Assembly: GCA_905233695.1 (NCBI GenBank)
Contig: CAJODN010000016.1
Coordinates: 1-64,000 of the forward strand
Direction: 5' to 3'
DNA length: 64,000 nucleotides
Source of the DNA: an uncultured Lachnospiraceae bacterium
GTDB taxonomy: Bacteria > Bacillota > Clostridia > Lachnospirales > Lachnospiraceae
Every line of letters begins with the position of its first letter. Position 1 is the stretch's first letter. Under the pieces are notes generated by a model. It did not search any database and was not told the origin of the DNA. It was given only the letters and a program-made list of their open reading frames with translations. Shown here piece after piece: positions 35,641 through 45,016 of this stretch. Made by a program: the position numbers and the translations under genes.

Positions 35641-38600
35641 AATTTTACTCCTTTGTCATAACTTTTGTACGCTGAAGTAAAATTATAGCATATTTTATTC
35701 AAAATGTCTCCTGTTTTGGCAGCCTTAATTTGCGTCGTCTTATCGCCCTTTCCGTCTGACGCTTTCTTACTTGAAGACACCTCGCCGCTGACATAACCTT
35801 TTCCCATAGCTTTGTTTGCGCCCTCTGATTTGCCGGAAGCGGAATTATTATTTCCGCCGGAAGTAGAATTATCGACAGCACCCTTTGATTTATCGGTGTC
35901 GTCGGGTACAACCGGGTTCACAGGTTCTGTGCTGTTGTCTTTATATGTAAGTGCATATGTTGAGAAGGCGTCAGTTTCGAATATAACATTTCCCTTTGCA
36001 CTGTCATATTGGGAATCAAGGAGTGTAGCTGTATTACCGTGAACTCCTATAACTCCGAATACTCTTCCGGGCTTAAGAAGCTCAACCGGAACAGTAACCT
36101 TGACTCCGACTTTACCGTTAGGAACATTTGTTACCTTCTTCTTGCTTTCGTTATCAATCTGCTTATAAAGGTTGATGTCCAAATACTTACCGACACTATA
36201 ACCACTGGGGAGCAAGCTCTCTGCAAGGCTCTTATCCTTACTGCTTACCGTGGCATCCTTGTCAGACGCTTCAATCCATACCGATACTTTAGATCCGTTA
36301 ACAAGCATCTGTCTCTCTTCTTCTGTAAGAACAGCCGCTGCCATTTTTTCCGGTGTATCGACAATATCTGTAGCTCCGGCATTTTGGGATGTATCCGTCT
36401 TGTCCTCTATGACGCCCGGAGTGGAATCGGGTGTCGGATTAGGATCGGGTGTCGGATCGGGATCAGGTGTCGGATCAGGCTTCGGGTCCGGCTTTGGCGT
36501 CGGAGTCGGTGTCGGCGTCGGTGTCGGCGTCGGAGCCGGTTCAGGCTCCTTCTCCCACTGAGCATATAGTGTCATACTGCTCGTAGGTCTTATTACCGCA
36601 CCATTACTGAAGCTTTCTCCTGAACCGTCAGATGATGTATTCCATTTCACATATTTATAATCTGTCCTTGTAAAAGCGTTAGGCGTAAGGGCAATCTGGT
36701 CGCCCTCTTTTGCAACCACATCATTCATCGAACCTTCGCCACCGTTGGCATTAAAAGTTATTGTATAGAATACAGGCGCATCTACGGTCACATGGCATAC
36801 GGCCTCGTAGATAACCCCATCTATCGTAATAGTGGCTGTTACATCACATGTTCCCTCTGAGACAGCCGTCACAACACCGCTGTCAACTGTAGCGACTGCG
36901 GTTTTACTGCTACTCCATACGACAGGCGTATTGTCCGGCATGGTTGTTGCAATAAGTGTAACATTAGTGCCCTCTTTAACATTTACGGAAGACTTATTAA
37001 GGTTAATCCCTACTTCCTCCCAATGAGCGTAGAGCTCGGTATTCTCCGGCTTATCCCATGAATATCTTGCAAATGTTCCGTCAGAATTATAGTATTTCTC
37101 TCCGGATACAGGTGCGTCATAATATCCCAGGAATCTGTGATTCTCATAAGTCGGAACTACCACGTCTTGTGGAACCTCTCCATAAGTAGCATCCACCGTA
37201 CCGCTTCCGAGCGTGCCTCCTGTATCATTAAGTGTAACCTCATAGGTTACAGGCGTCCACTGTGCGTACAGCGTGATGTTACCCGTCAGTGTAATGCTCT
37301 CGCCATCAGTGTATAGATCACCGCTTCCGTCAGCTTCAGTATTCCAGCCTGCGAAGCTGTTTCCTGTTCTTGTAAATGTGTTAGCATTAATGTTAACCGG
37401 CGTCTTAACTCCTACTTCCTGATTCGGCATTAAGCCTTCGCCGCCATTTTCATCAAATGTTATTGTAAAGGGGCTTACTGTTACAGTACACGAATCCGTC
37501 TTAATCTCACCTTCAACCATAACATTTGCTATAATTGTCGCTGTGCCTGAAGACAACGGGGTTATAGTAGTTGTCGCACCGTTCGTTCCTACCGTTGCAA
37601 TATCCGGATTAGAAGAATACCAGGAAATGTCATTAGCCGCCGTCACAGGAACGGTAGTTGCCTTGATTTCTATAGGTTCCGTTAATGTTGTGCTATATGT
37701 ATCCTTCTCGATATCTATAGCGCCCAGTGTCCAATGAGCGTACAGTGTCTGTGCTCCGATCTTATTCCACTTCTGTGTTGATACGCCTGTACTGCTGTAG
37801 TATTTATTACCGGTCTCGGGATCGTCAAAATATCCTTCGAAGAGATATCCGTTCTTTCTCGGTATAAGCGGAATTATGGGCATATCCTCGTTATATGTTG
37901 CGGTTACATATTCCGTTCCTCCGTTTCCTCCGTTAGGATTAAGCGTTACATTAGATGTTGTAGCAATATAATTTGCATAAAGCATCCTTGTTCCGAGTTC
38001 GCTATCCCAAGTTCTTGCACTTGAACCGTCGGAATTATAATACTTGGTTCCGCTTCCGTTTTCTTCACTGTAATATCCGTCGAATGTATATCCCGTCTTT
38101 GCAGGCACGGTAATTGCAGGCATTTCTCTGCCATATGTAGCCGTAACTGTCGTATCTTTGCCTGTTCCTCCGTTTTGGTTAAATGTTATATCCGTTGTGG
38201 CAGCTGTCCAGTTAGCCGTATATTCTTTGTTACCGATACTTCCTCTGGTTATCGTTACGGAATTCTCCGGAATATCAACTCCCGTTCCCGTCCAACCGGC
38301 GAATCTGCAACCGGTCTTACTCGGATTAATAAGCGTGATATCATCGCTTTCTATGTTGTATGCGATCTTATTGGGGGTAGATACGGTGCCACCGTTATAG
38401 TTATATGTAATTGTATATTGAATAGGATTCCACTTAGCGTAGAGTGTCATATTACCGGCAAGTGATACACTATCCTTATCCGAATAGCTTGTTCCGGTTC
38501 CGTCAGCCTTAGTGTTCCAGCCGGCGAACTCATATCCCGTTCTGGTAAATGTGTTATCACTAAGTGTTACTGTCTCAGTTGTTGCAATCTGCGGTTCCAT

Positions 38601-40439
38601 GCTTCCGGCAGTTGCATTATTACCGTCAAATGTTATTGTATAAGACGAAACTGTTACATGACACGTAGCATCGTAATTCAACCCTCCCACAACTATACTT
38701 GCGGTAATGGTCGCTTCACCGGTTGACCTCGGAGTAACTACACATGTCTTACCGTTCGCTGTTATCTCTGCCACAGCATTATTATCTATAGTCCAAGATA
38801 CATTGGATTCCTCCGTCGTAGGATTAACCGTTGCCACTATGTTCTTGTTAGAATCGGCAAGGTCAAATGACAGTAAACTGTTATCAAGTGAAATTGAACC
38901 TTCGATCCAATGCGCATACAGAGTCTGTGAACCTGTTTTATTCCATGGTTTTACGCTCGCTCCGTCAGCTTTATAATACTGTACTCCCTCAGAATCATAA
39001 TAACCTAAGAATACAAATCCGAGTCTTGTCGGGATATTAGAGTCATCAAGTGCAGGCATATCCGAATCATATGTTGCTATAACACTCATTGTACCCGTGG
39101 CTCCACCGCCGTTAGCATCAAGTGTAACCTCGGAAGTCTTAGCCTCCCACTGAGCGAATAATGTTGTAACAATTGTCTTATCCCAGACTCTTATACTTGA
39201 ACCGGTGACAGAGTAATACTGATTGCCGTAATTCATAAGATCAAAGAAGCCCAGGAAATTGTAGCCGTTTCTGACGGGCAGATTATCCTCGATAGACGGT
39301 AAATAATCGTCATATGTTGCCGTCACAGAGTTCACGTAAGATGAACCCTCATAATTGGGATCAAGTGTAACCGTATACGTATTAACAGTCCAATGGGCGT
39401 ATAATGTCGCAGCACCGTCTTCTTTATCCCATTTAAGCATGCTGTCTCCATTCGGAGAATAGTACTGTGTTCCGCCTACCTCGGCGTCCCAATATCCGTC
39501 AAATGTATATCCGGTTTTTGTGGGCATAGAAGCATTCGGCATATCAGAATCATAATAGGCATTTACCGCACTGCTTCCTCCCGATCCGCCGTTTTTATCG
39601 AAGGTAATATGTGTCTCCTTAGGAACCCAGCGAGCATAGAGAGTAATAGACGAGTCCTCCCTATCCCAAGTGGATTTTTTGCCCGTTCCGTCTGCTTTGT
39701 AGACCTGAACACCGTCAGTCTCGTCATCATAGTATCCTTTGAATGTATAGCCGAACCTACTCGGAGGGGTGACTTCCGGAAGCGCAGAGTCATAAGTCGC
39801 CGTCACATATGTATCCTCGCCCCCATAATTCTTATTAAGCGTTATCTCCGTCTGCTTAGGTGTCCATGTGGCAGTATATGATCTATTACCCATACTTCCC
39901 TTAAGGATGGTAACCGTAACTGCAGAACCGCTTACCCCCGTACCTGTCCAGCCTGTAAAATTGTAGCCCTTTCTGGTGGGGTTATTCAGGGTAAATGAGT
40001 TGGTTTCGATAGTATATTTCTTGGGATTGGATTCCGCTACCGAACCCGAGTTAAGATTGTAGGAAATATCATACTCTATCGGTGTCCAGATAGCGTATAG
40101 ATATAACTCTATTCCAAGCTCAATGGGGTCAGTCGGATGATAAGACGTACCTGTTCCGTCCGGCTTCGTATTCCATATTACGAAATCATAGCCTTCCTTT
40201 TCAAATCCGGCAGTGCCGACAGAAGCAACCTTAATTGTCGAACCGGTCGTTGCGTTAACTTCAGTATACACACACGGTGTTTCACCATTAGAATCATATT
40301 TAATATATTTAGTTTCTTCACCGGACTGTTCCTCTTCTGCCCGGACTGTCATCGCAGGAAAAACAGGTATTAACGATAACACCATTAATACCGAAAGAAA
40401 TAGACTTATTAATTCACGATTAATCTTCTTCGCTTTCAT
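35619..40439 (-). CDS. Large secreted InlB-repeat/Ig-like surface protein with missing anchor
   Basis: The 1606-residue protein has a signal peptide (about 1-35, ending VRAEE). I count 13 repeats of about 75 residues of InlB B/listeria-bacteroides type (G.FxGYxD...YxxWxxxxxxTLYAHW) and three Big2 Ig-like domains at roughly residues 525-605, 920-1000 and 1160-1230. A Pro/Thr/Asp linker (PTPTPTP...PDPNPTPD) and a short globular region follow. The C-terminus reaches AAKTGD, which looks like the start of a sortase-type signal, but no hydrophobic segment or basic tail follows; the next 27 residues (ILNKICYNF...) are translated from the purE promoter region. The protein overlaps purE by 22 bases. 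Probable adhesin. Confidence 0.8.
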   Translation of the reverse strand: MKAKKINRELISLFLSVLMVLSLIPVFPAMTVRAEEEQSGEETKYIKYDSNGETPCVYTEVNATTGSTIKVASVGTAGFEKEGYDFVIWNTKPDGTGTSYHPTDPIELGIELYLYAIWTPIEYDISYNLNSGSVAESNPKKYTIETNSFTLNNPTRKGYNFTGWTGTGVSGSAVTVTILKGSMGNRSYTATWTPKQTEITLNKNYGGEDTYVTATYDSALPEVTPPSRFGYTFKGYYDDETDGVQVYKADGTGKKSTWDREDSSITLYARWVPKETHITFDKNGGSGGSSAVNAYYDSDMPNASMPTKTGYTFDGYWDAEVGGTQYYSPNGDSMLKWDKEDGAATLYAHWTVNTYTVTLDPNYEGSSYVNSVTATYDDYLPSIEDNLPVRNGYNFLGFFDLMNYGNQYYSVTGSSIRVWDKTIVTTLFAQWEAKTSEVTLDANGGGATGTMSVIATYDSDMPALDDSNIPTRLGFVFLGYYDSEGVQYYKADGASVKPWNKTGSQTLYAHWIEGSISLDNSLLSFDLADSNKNIVATVNPTTEESNVSWTIDNNAVAEITANGKTCVVTPRSTGEATITASIVVGGLNYDATCHVTVSSYTITFDGNNATAGSMEPQIATTETVTLSDNTFTRTGYEFAGWNTKADGTGTSYSDKDSVSLAGNMTLYAKWNPIQYTITYNYNGGTVSTPNKIAYNIESDDITLINPSKTGCRFAGWTGTGVDIPENSVTITRGSIGNKEYTANWTAATTDITFNQNGGTGKDTTVTATYGREMPAITVPAKTGYTFDGYYSEENGSGTKYYNSDGSSARTWDSELGTRMLYANYIATTSNVTLNPNGGNGGTEYVTATYNEDMPIIPLIPRKNGYLFEGYFDDPETGNKYYSSTGVSTQKWNKIGAQTLYAHWTLGAIDIEKDTYSTTLTEPIEIKATTVPVTAANDISWYSSNPDIATVGTNGATTTITPLSSGTATIIANVMVEGEIKTDSCTVTVSPFTITFDENGGEGLMPNQEVGVKTPVNINANTFTRTGNSFAGWNTEADGSGDLYTDGESITLTGNITLYAQWTPVTYEVTLNDTGGTLGSGTVDATYGEVPQDVVVPTYENHRFLGYYDAPVSGEKYYNSDGTFARYSWDKPENTELYAHWEEVGINLNKSSVNVKEGTNVTLIATTMPDNTPVVWSSSKTAVATVDSGVVTAVSEGTCDVTATITIDGVIYEAVCHVTVDAPVFYTITFNANGGEGSMNDVVAKEGDQIALTPNAFTRTDYKYVKWNTSSDGSGESFSNGAVIRPTSSMTLYAQWEKEPEPAPTPTPTPTPTPTPKPDPKPDPTPDPDPTPDPNPTPDSTPGVIEDKTDTSQNAGATDIVDTPEKMAAAVLTEEERQMLVNGSKVSVWIEASDKDATVSSKDKSLAESLLPSGYSVGKYLDINLYKQIDNESKKKVTNVPNGKVGVKVTVPVELLKPGRVFGVIGVHGNTATLLDSQYDSAKGNVIFETDAFSTYALTYKDNSTEPVNPVVPDDTDKSKGAVDNSTSGGNNNSASGKSEGANKAMGKGYVSGEVSSSKKASDGKGDKTTQIKAAKTGDILNKICYNFTSAYKSYDKGVKLCQKLVL
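35682..35690 (-). promoter_or_regulatory. Extended -10 promoter of the purE operon
   Basis: On the minus strand TGCTATAAT (TGnTATAAT) lies about 42 bases before purE. No good -35 box is present, as is usual for extended -10 promoters. No purine riboswitch pattern was found in the short leader. Confidence 0.6.
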
Positions 40440-40568
40440 AGGCTTACCCCCTCATGTCGTAACCGATGCACACCCCAACCGGCTTCGACTAAGCTACTAT
40501 TCACAAAAAACATTAAATTTAGATATAAAATTGTAGACTATGCCCATAAAAAAGGCTAGTTTGATTTC

Positions 40569-40597
40569 ATTATAACATCTAATCGTTGGAATTACAA
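40569..40597 (-). promoter_or_regulatory. Sigma-A promoter of the surface protein
   Basis: TTGTAA, 17 bases, TATAAT on the minus strand. The leader to the ATG at 40439 is about 125 bases and includes GCTTA...TAAGC arms around a G-rich segment; I could not match it to a known riboswitch. The remainder of the 40440-40699 gap shows no gene. Confidence 0.75.
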
Positions 40598-40699
40598 GGA
40601 ATTTGCAAGAAGTTTAGTCTGATTTTAATTTTATTCTTCGATTGCTGTAACAATGAATTCGGATATGACACATACAGCGGCTCATCTTCGGGAAAATCA

Positions 40700-42781
40700 T
40701 TATATAAGAGGTTTGTTTAATTCTTCACAGCCCTCAACTACGAATAAGCCATCCTTAATAATGGGAATTGTGTTACCTCCCGGAAGAACTGCTTCTATAA
40801 TTCCAAGCTCTTCGAAAGGAAGTGTGATATCGGTATGACAATTAAAGTATGCCTTACTGATATCTACATTTCTCAGGGCTGAGCACTCATTCTCACGTGC
40901 CACTATTTCCTTACCGTCAGGGTTATATGTCTTAACATCCTCCTCGTGAGAATAACAGGTGTCGCCAAAAGCAAAATGCGGACCTGTCTTCTCTGCAATG
41001 AGGATAGGAAGCTTCGCTTCAATATTGTATTCACGGCCCATTTTGTAAGCTAAGGTATTGGTTCCGATAGCGAATTCGCCTATGGGAAGAGTATCGTGGC
41101 GATACATAACATTTTCAAATATCATCCTCTTACTTTCTTCTTCGTCATCGAAATTATCACAGGTATAGCTTACCGCCATTCCATCCTTAACTTCAATAGT
41201 AAGATCGTTATAGGCAAGGCCACTTAGAAAGACACGACTCACATTAAGTGTGCCATTCGTACCCTTAAGAACAGGGGAAGTGAACACTTCGCCCACAGGA
41301 ATATTGACGTCCGCCACGCAGTTCTCGAAATTAGTCTCCTTCTCAGGATTGTTAAGCGTATGAAGCTTAACCCTAATGTCAGTCTTATTGACACCCTGTC
41401 CCATTATATGGACACATTCTGCTTTATCGAGAATGTCGATAATCTTCTGCTGCATCCTTTGATACGAATCATAATCCAAGGTGTTAAGTTCCATTGTCTT
41501 ATTAAAAACAGTTTCAAAGAATTCCTTGTCACCGATCTCCGGTATGGGAAATGCTATTATGGTATAGGAATACTCGTCTCTGGGAAGATAATTATTACTT
41601 ATAACTCCCGCTTTAGAGAGATATTCCACATTCCATTTATTCTGCTTGTCGGTAAACTTATATGCGCCATCCTTTATTACCGGCTTAAATTCCTTCTCGC
41701 CGAAGGACTCTATAACTGCGGGACCTGCGAACTCTTTCGCCTGAGCTTTATATTTCTTATATGCTTCTTCTATAGCCTCGAGACGGCGGTTATAGAATCT
41801 CTTATCGAAATAATAACCCTTATCGTTCTTATGGTCGAAGAGCCTCTGCTTATTCATTGAGCTTACATATGCGTTCCTGCTTCTTGCACCGCCTTCGAAG
41901 GAGAAAAACCCATCCCTACCATAGATAGGCGTAAGATTATAGCTTTCGAAGAGCTCGGCACTTCTTCTTACCACTCTTTCGAATCCTATGGGGTATTCCA
42001 CTTTAACAATTGATTTCTTCTTTACATCTTTGCCTGTTGATTCGAATCCCTTTACAAAGCCCTTTACATAGCAAGACGCCATAGAATCAATCTTATCATC
42101 GGAGAGATTGGAGATATAACGTGAAAGTTCTATCTCATTTTCTCCTATCCGGACACCATAAGCATAGAGATAATTAGCCTTATCAAGGTCGGCATTCTCA
42201 ATAATATCTCTTATATTGTCATCGCCGACCAAGGTCTTCTTCACCGAATCAAATGTGAATACATCACAGTAGTCGTGATAGAACCAGTAGATGCTTTCGT
42301 TATTCCTATGTCTTGCCTTATCGATGTCGGTCTCGTCTCCTGCAAGAAAGTCTTCGTATATTCTGTACATTTCCAAGAATAATTCAGAGTAGATTGTAAC
42401 AAGGTCAACTCTTCCGTCGTAAGCCCAAGGGACAAGTGCCATAAGCTCATTATACAGGAAGGTATATTGACCTGCAATGCTTTCGGGGAACAGTGAAAAT
42501 GTGACATCGGGATTAAGGTATGAATTATCATAGTTAATGATGTCTTTATATAACTCCTCATTCTGCTTAGATAATTCTTCGCAAGGTATAGAGTCGTAAT
42601 CTACAAGACTTCTCCCATTATCTAATATATCAATGCAACGCAGTATATGATCTGCCACGTGCTCAAAGTAAGGAGCATATTTGTTAATATGCTCTCCTTT
42701 GATTTCTGATATTCTATCTCTACTTAGTTCTAAACGTTCGCGAAGATAGTCCATATCTTCTGTTAGTCTGTTTCTTGACAT
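40700..42781 (-). CDS. M29-family aminopeptidase with long N-terminal extension
   Basis: M29 aminopeptidases are dimetal exopeptidases removing N-terminal residues from peptides. Motifs seen in the 693-residue protein are HIMGQGVNKTDI, IPVGEVFTSP (metal Glu), EFAIGTN (metal Glu), HFAFGDTC (His) and NCHTDI (His and Asp), all in the C-terminal half (about 410-670). M29 enzymes are normally about 370-410 residues. The N-terminal 350 residues are an extension of unknown fold with no signal peptide. It starts MSRNRLTEDM. It may be the last gene of the pyr gene string. Confidence 0.85.
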   Translation of the reverse strand: MSRNRLTEDMDYLRERLELSRDRISEIKGEHINKYAPYFEHVADHILRCIDILDNGRSLVDYDSIPCEELSKQNEELYKDIINYDNSYLNPDVTFSLFPESIAGQYTFLYNELMALVPWAYDGRVDLVTIYSELFLEMYRIYEDFLAGDETDIDKARHRNNESIYWFYHDYCDVFTFDSVKKTLVGDDNIRDIIENADLDKANYLYAYGVRIGENEIELSRYISNLSDDKIDSMASCYVKGFVKGFESTGKDVKKKSIVKVEYPIGFERVVRRSAELFESYNLTPIYGRDGFFSFEGGARSRNAYVSSMNKQRLFDHKNDKGYYFDKRFYNRRLEAIEEAYKKYKAQAKEFAGPAVIESFGEKEFKPVIKDGAYKFTDKQNKWNVEYLSKAGVISNNYLPRDEYSYTIIAFPIPEIGDKEFFETVFNKTMELNTLDYDSYQRMQQKIIDILDKAECVHIMGQGVNKTDIRVKLHTLNNPEKETNFENCVADVNIPVGEVFTSPVLKGTNGTLNVSRVFLSGLAYNDLTIEVKDGMAVSYTCDNFDDEEESKRMIFENVMYRHDTLPIGEFAIGTNTLAYKMGREYNIEAKLPILIAEKTGPHFAFGDTCYSHEEDVKTYNPDGKEIVARENECSALRNVDISKAYFNCHTDITLPFEELGIIEAVLPGGNTIPIIKDGLFVVEGCEELNKPLI

Positions 42782-42820
42782 TATATTAACTCCTTTATCG
42801 CCGTCTTCGAGATATTTGCT

Positions 42821-43156
42821 TTAAGCGAATATCAGCCCAAATAGGTACAGGATCCCCCAAGCCGCACAGGCAACAATGGGAATCGCAATTCCCGCCAATC
42901 TCGATGCGAAGTTAAAGTTGTTGAGCTTGAATTGACCTCGCCCTATTACTACACAGGGAATTGTTCCAAGGAAAAATATCATTCCCATGGCCCCCATGAA
43001 GTTAGGAACTCTTCCGCCTGTATTAATGGCTGTAATCATACACACAATAAGAAAAATAATCGCCACTCCGCTTATACACGCCACTATAATACTGGTGTTA
43101 GAAGCATTCTTCTTCGACTCAGTCATTCTTTTTCGCCGTCTGTGTCTGTTGTTCAT
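42821..43156 (-). CDS. Small three-helix membrane protein, unknown function
   Basis: This 111-residue protein has a basic N-terminus (MNNRHRRRKR) and three hydrophobic segments (about 23-45, 52-70, 85-108). I recall similar Lachnospiraceae proteins in a DUF family near pyr or peptidase genes (possibly DUF6142) but cannot be sure. It starts four bases after the pyrE stop, so it belongs to the same transcript. The middle loop contains the conserved-looking GRGQFKLNNFN. No enzymatic motif. Confidence 0.65.
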   Translation of the reverse strand: MNNRHRRRKRMTESKKNASNTSIIVACISGVAIIFLIVCMITAINTGGRVPNFMGAMGMIFFLGTIPCVVIGRGQFKLNNFNFASRLAGIAIPIVACAAWGILYLFGLIFA

Positions 43157-43159
43157 CCT

Positions 43160-43843
43160 TTACTCCTTCACACCGTACTTATCATAATAAGAATCTATCT
43201 GCGACTTCAAGCTATCATCGATAACAACCTTACCGTCAATCTCCTTGTTATAGAGATATTCTGTTACGTCATTCATTGTTACAATTGCGTTGGTATCGAA
43301 GCCGTACTTCTCTTTAATCTCATCAAGGGCACTCATCTTACCGCCGAGACCGACTTCAAGTCGATTAAGGCTTACGATGAGTCCCACTATTGTTACGTCA
43401 GCAGCCCCTTTAACCTTAGGAACTGTTTCTTCCATCGACTTACCGGATGTCGTTACATCCTCTATCATAATAACACGGTCGCCGTCCTGAAGCTTATAAC
43501 CGAGAAGTCCTCCCTTGTCGGCACCGTGATCTTTAACTTCCTTCCTGTCGGAGCAATACTTTACTTCCTTGCCGTACAGCTTAGAATATGCAATAGCTGT
43601 TACAACAGCAAGCGGTATTCCCTTGTATGCAGGTCCGAAGAGCACGTCGAAGTCGTCGCCGTAGCACGCATGAATTGCCTTAGCATAATACTCTCCAAGA
43701 CGCTCTAATTGGCTTCCGGTAACATAGGCACCGGCATTCATGAAGAAGGGCGACTTCCTTCCGCTCTTAAGTGTAAAGTCTCCGAACTTAAGTACATCGG
43801 ATTCCACCATAAATTCTATAAATTCCTGTTTATAATTTTCCAT
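43160..43843 (-). CDS. pyrE: Orotate phosphoribosyltransferase PyrE
   Basis: PyrE makes OMP from orotate and PRPP. The ATG at 43843 (MENYKQEFIE) has GAGGAG at proper spacing; the longer frame reads into the palindromic repeat and is not used. The 227-residue protein has LKSGRKSPFF, VLFGPAYKGIPLAV and the PRPP-binding VIMIEDVTTSGKSM. It follows the PilT-like gene after a family-1 element. Confidence 0.95.
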   Translation of the reverse strand: MENYKQEFIEFMVESDVLKFGDFTLKSGRKSPFFMNAGAYVTGSQLERLGEYYAKAIHACYGDDFDVLFGPAYKGIPLAVVTAIAYSKLYGKEVKYCSDRKEVKDHGADKGGLLGYKLQDGDRVIMIEDVTTSGKSMEETVPKVKGAADVTIVGLIVSLNRLEVGLGGKMSALDEIKEKYGFDTNAIVTMNDVTEYLYNKEIDGKVVIDDSLKSQIDSYYDKYGVKE

Positions 43844-43856
43844 AAAATTCTCCTCA

Positions 43857-43937
43857 TAATGAGTCTCGCCCATTTTGGTTCCGCCTTCGTCGGAAAGGGC
43901 TCGACGTGGAGCGATTCGCTTCGCGAAAGGCTCCCTT
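43857..43937. repeat. Palindromic intergenic element, family 1 (copy d)
   Basis: GAGTCTCGCCCATTTTGG, hairpin TTCCGCCTTCGTCGGAA, AGGGCTCGACG, then GGAGCGATTCGC-TTC-GCGAAAGGCTCC. It fills the gap between the PilT-like gene and pyrE, ending at the stop codon of the former. Same placement as copy a, between two genes of one operon. Confidence 0.8.
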
Positions 43938-45002
43938 CTACATCAAACGTCTTCCCATCTGCTCCGGATTGGTTGAATATGCCATGGCGGTATCAAGGGT
44001 TATTACACCCTTCCTGTAGAGATTCTCAAGGCTTCCGTTCATGGTGCACATTCCTTCATCCTCACCCTGGAATATTACATTATCAATCTGATATACCTGA
44101 TCATCTCTTATCATTGTCTCGATTGCGGGATTAACCTTCATAATCTCGAAGCAAGGCATAAGCTTACCGTCAACGGTAGGTACAAGCTGTTGCGATACAA
44201 CCGCCTTAAGCACCATAGAGAGCTGTACTCTGATCTGTGCCTTCTGTCCCTCCGGAAATGCATCAACAATCCTTTCAATTGTCTTAGTCGCTCCGATTGT
44301 ATGAAGAGATGATAAAAGGAGCTGTCCTGTCTCAGCCGCTGTAAGGGCTGTCTGAATCGTCACATTGTCACGCATTTCCCCGAGAAGAATAACATCAGGT
44401 GCCTGGCGAAGAGCAGCTCGAAGTGCCGTATCATAATTCTCCGTATCCTGCATAACTTCACGCTGTGAGATAATGGACTTGTCATGAGAATGCAAGTACT
44501 CTAACGGATCCTCAAGAGTAATAATATGACCCGGAGCCGAGTGATTAATCTTATCGATAATACAAGCCATGGTCGTTGACTTACCGCAACCCGCAGGTCC
44601 CGTAACAAGCACCATACCCTTCCTTATATCTGCAAGCTCCATAACAGAATCCGGGATGTTGAGCTTAGAGGGATCAGGCAAGGTAAATGTCACAATTCTA
44701 AGTACCGCCGCGAAAGAATTTCTCTGCTTATAAGCACTGCAACGAAATCTTCCCACGCCCTCTAACGAGAACGAGAAGTCATCATCGCCGGTTTCTTTAA
44801 GCTTACTGATGTCGCGCTCAGCCTTTTGGTATATCTCATAGATGAAATGGAGCGTATCCTCCGGCTTAAGTCTCTCTCCCTCATCGGGAAGAACAGTCAT
44901 AACGCCGTTACACTTTGTAGTAATAGGTGATGCCGGAATAATGAACACATCCGAACCTCCCATTTCCACCGACTTCTCAAGAATCTCCTCTATTCTCATC
45001 AT
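43938..45002 (-). CDS. PilT-like ATPase located in the pyr operon
   Basis: This second PilT/GspE family ATPase of 354 residues uses the ATG at 45002 (MMRIEEILE), which has GGAGGG upstream and lies between genes; the longer frame overlaps pyrD. Motifs are SDVFIIPAS (the usual SDxHL is altered), Walker A GPAGCGKST, VILLGEMRD, and SSLHTIG in place of STLHTN. It ends MGRRLM. It is related to the pilT at 2673 but clearly diverged; a PilU-type accessory retraction ATPase is likely. Its position between pyrD and pyrE is unexpected. Confidence 0.87.
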   Translation of the reverse strand: MMRIEEILEKSVEMGGSDVFIIPASPITTKCNGVMTVLPDEGERLKPEDTLHFIYEIYQKAERDISKLKETGDDDFSFSLEGVGRFRCSAYKQRNSFAAVLRIVTFTLPDPSKLNIPDSVMELADIRKGMVLVTGPAGCGKSTTMACIIDKINHSAPGHIITLEDPLEYLHSHDKSIISQREVMQDTENYDTALRAALRQAPDVILLGEMRDNVTIQTALTAAETGQLLLSSLHTIGATKTIERIVDAFPEGQKAQIRVQLSMVLKAVVSQQLVPTVDGKLMPCFEIMKVNPAIETMIRDDQVYQIDNVIFQGEDEGMCTMNGSLENLYRKGVITLDTAMAYSTNPEQMGRRLM

Positions 45003-45016
45003 AACTAATTCCCTCC

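Noticed and set aside
35641..35700. Purine riboswitch ahead of purE
   Set aside because: The leader is too short and lacks the conserved junction sequences.
40440..40570. Cyclic-di-GMP or other riboswitch in the leader of the surface protein
   Set aside because: G-rich leader pairs loosely, but conserved GEMM or other aptamer sequences were not found.
43844..43873. Longer start for pyrE (MGETHYEENF...)
   Set aside because: Those codons come from the repeat and RBS; ATG at 43843 fits better.
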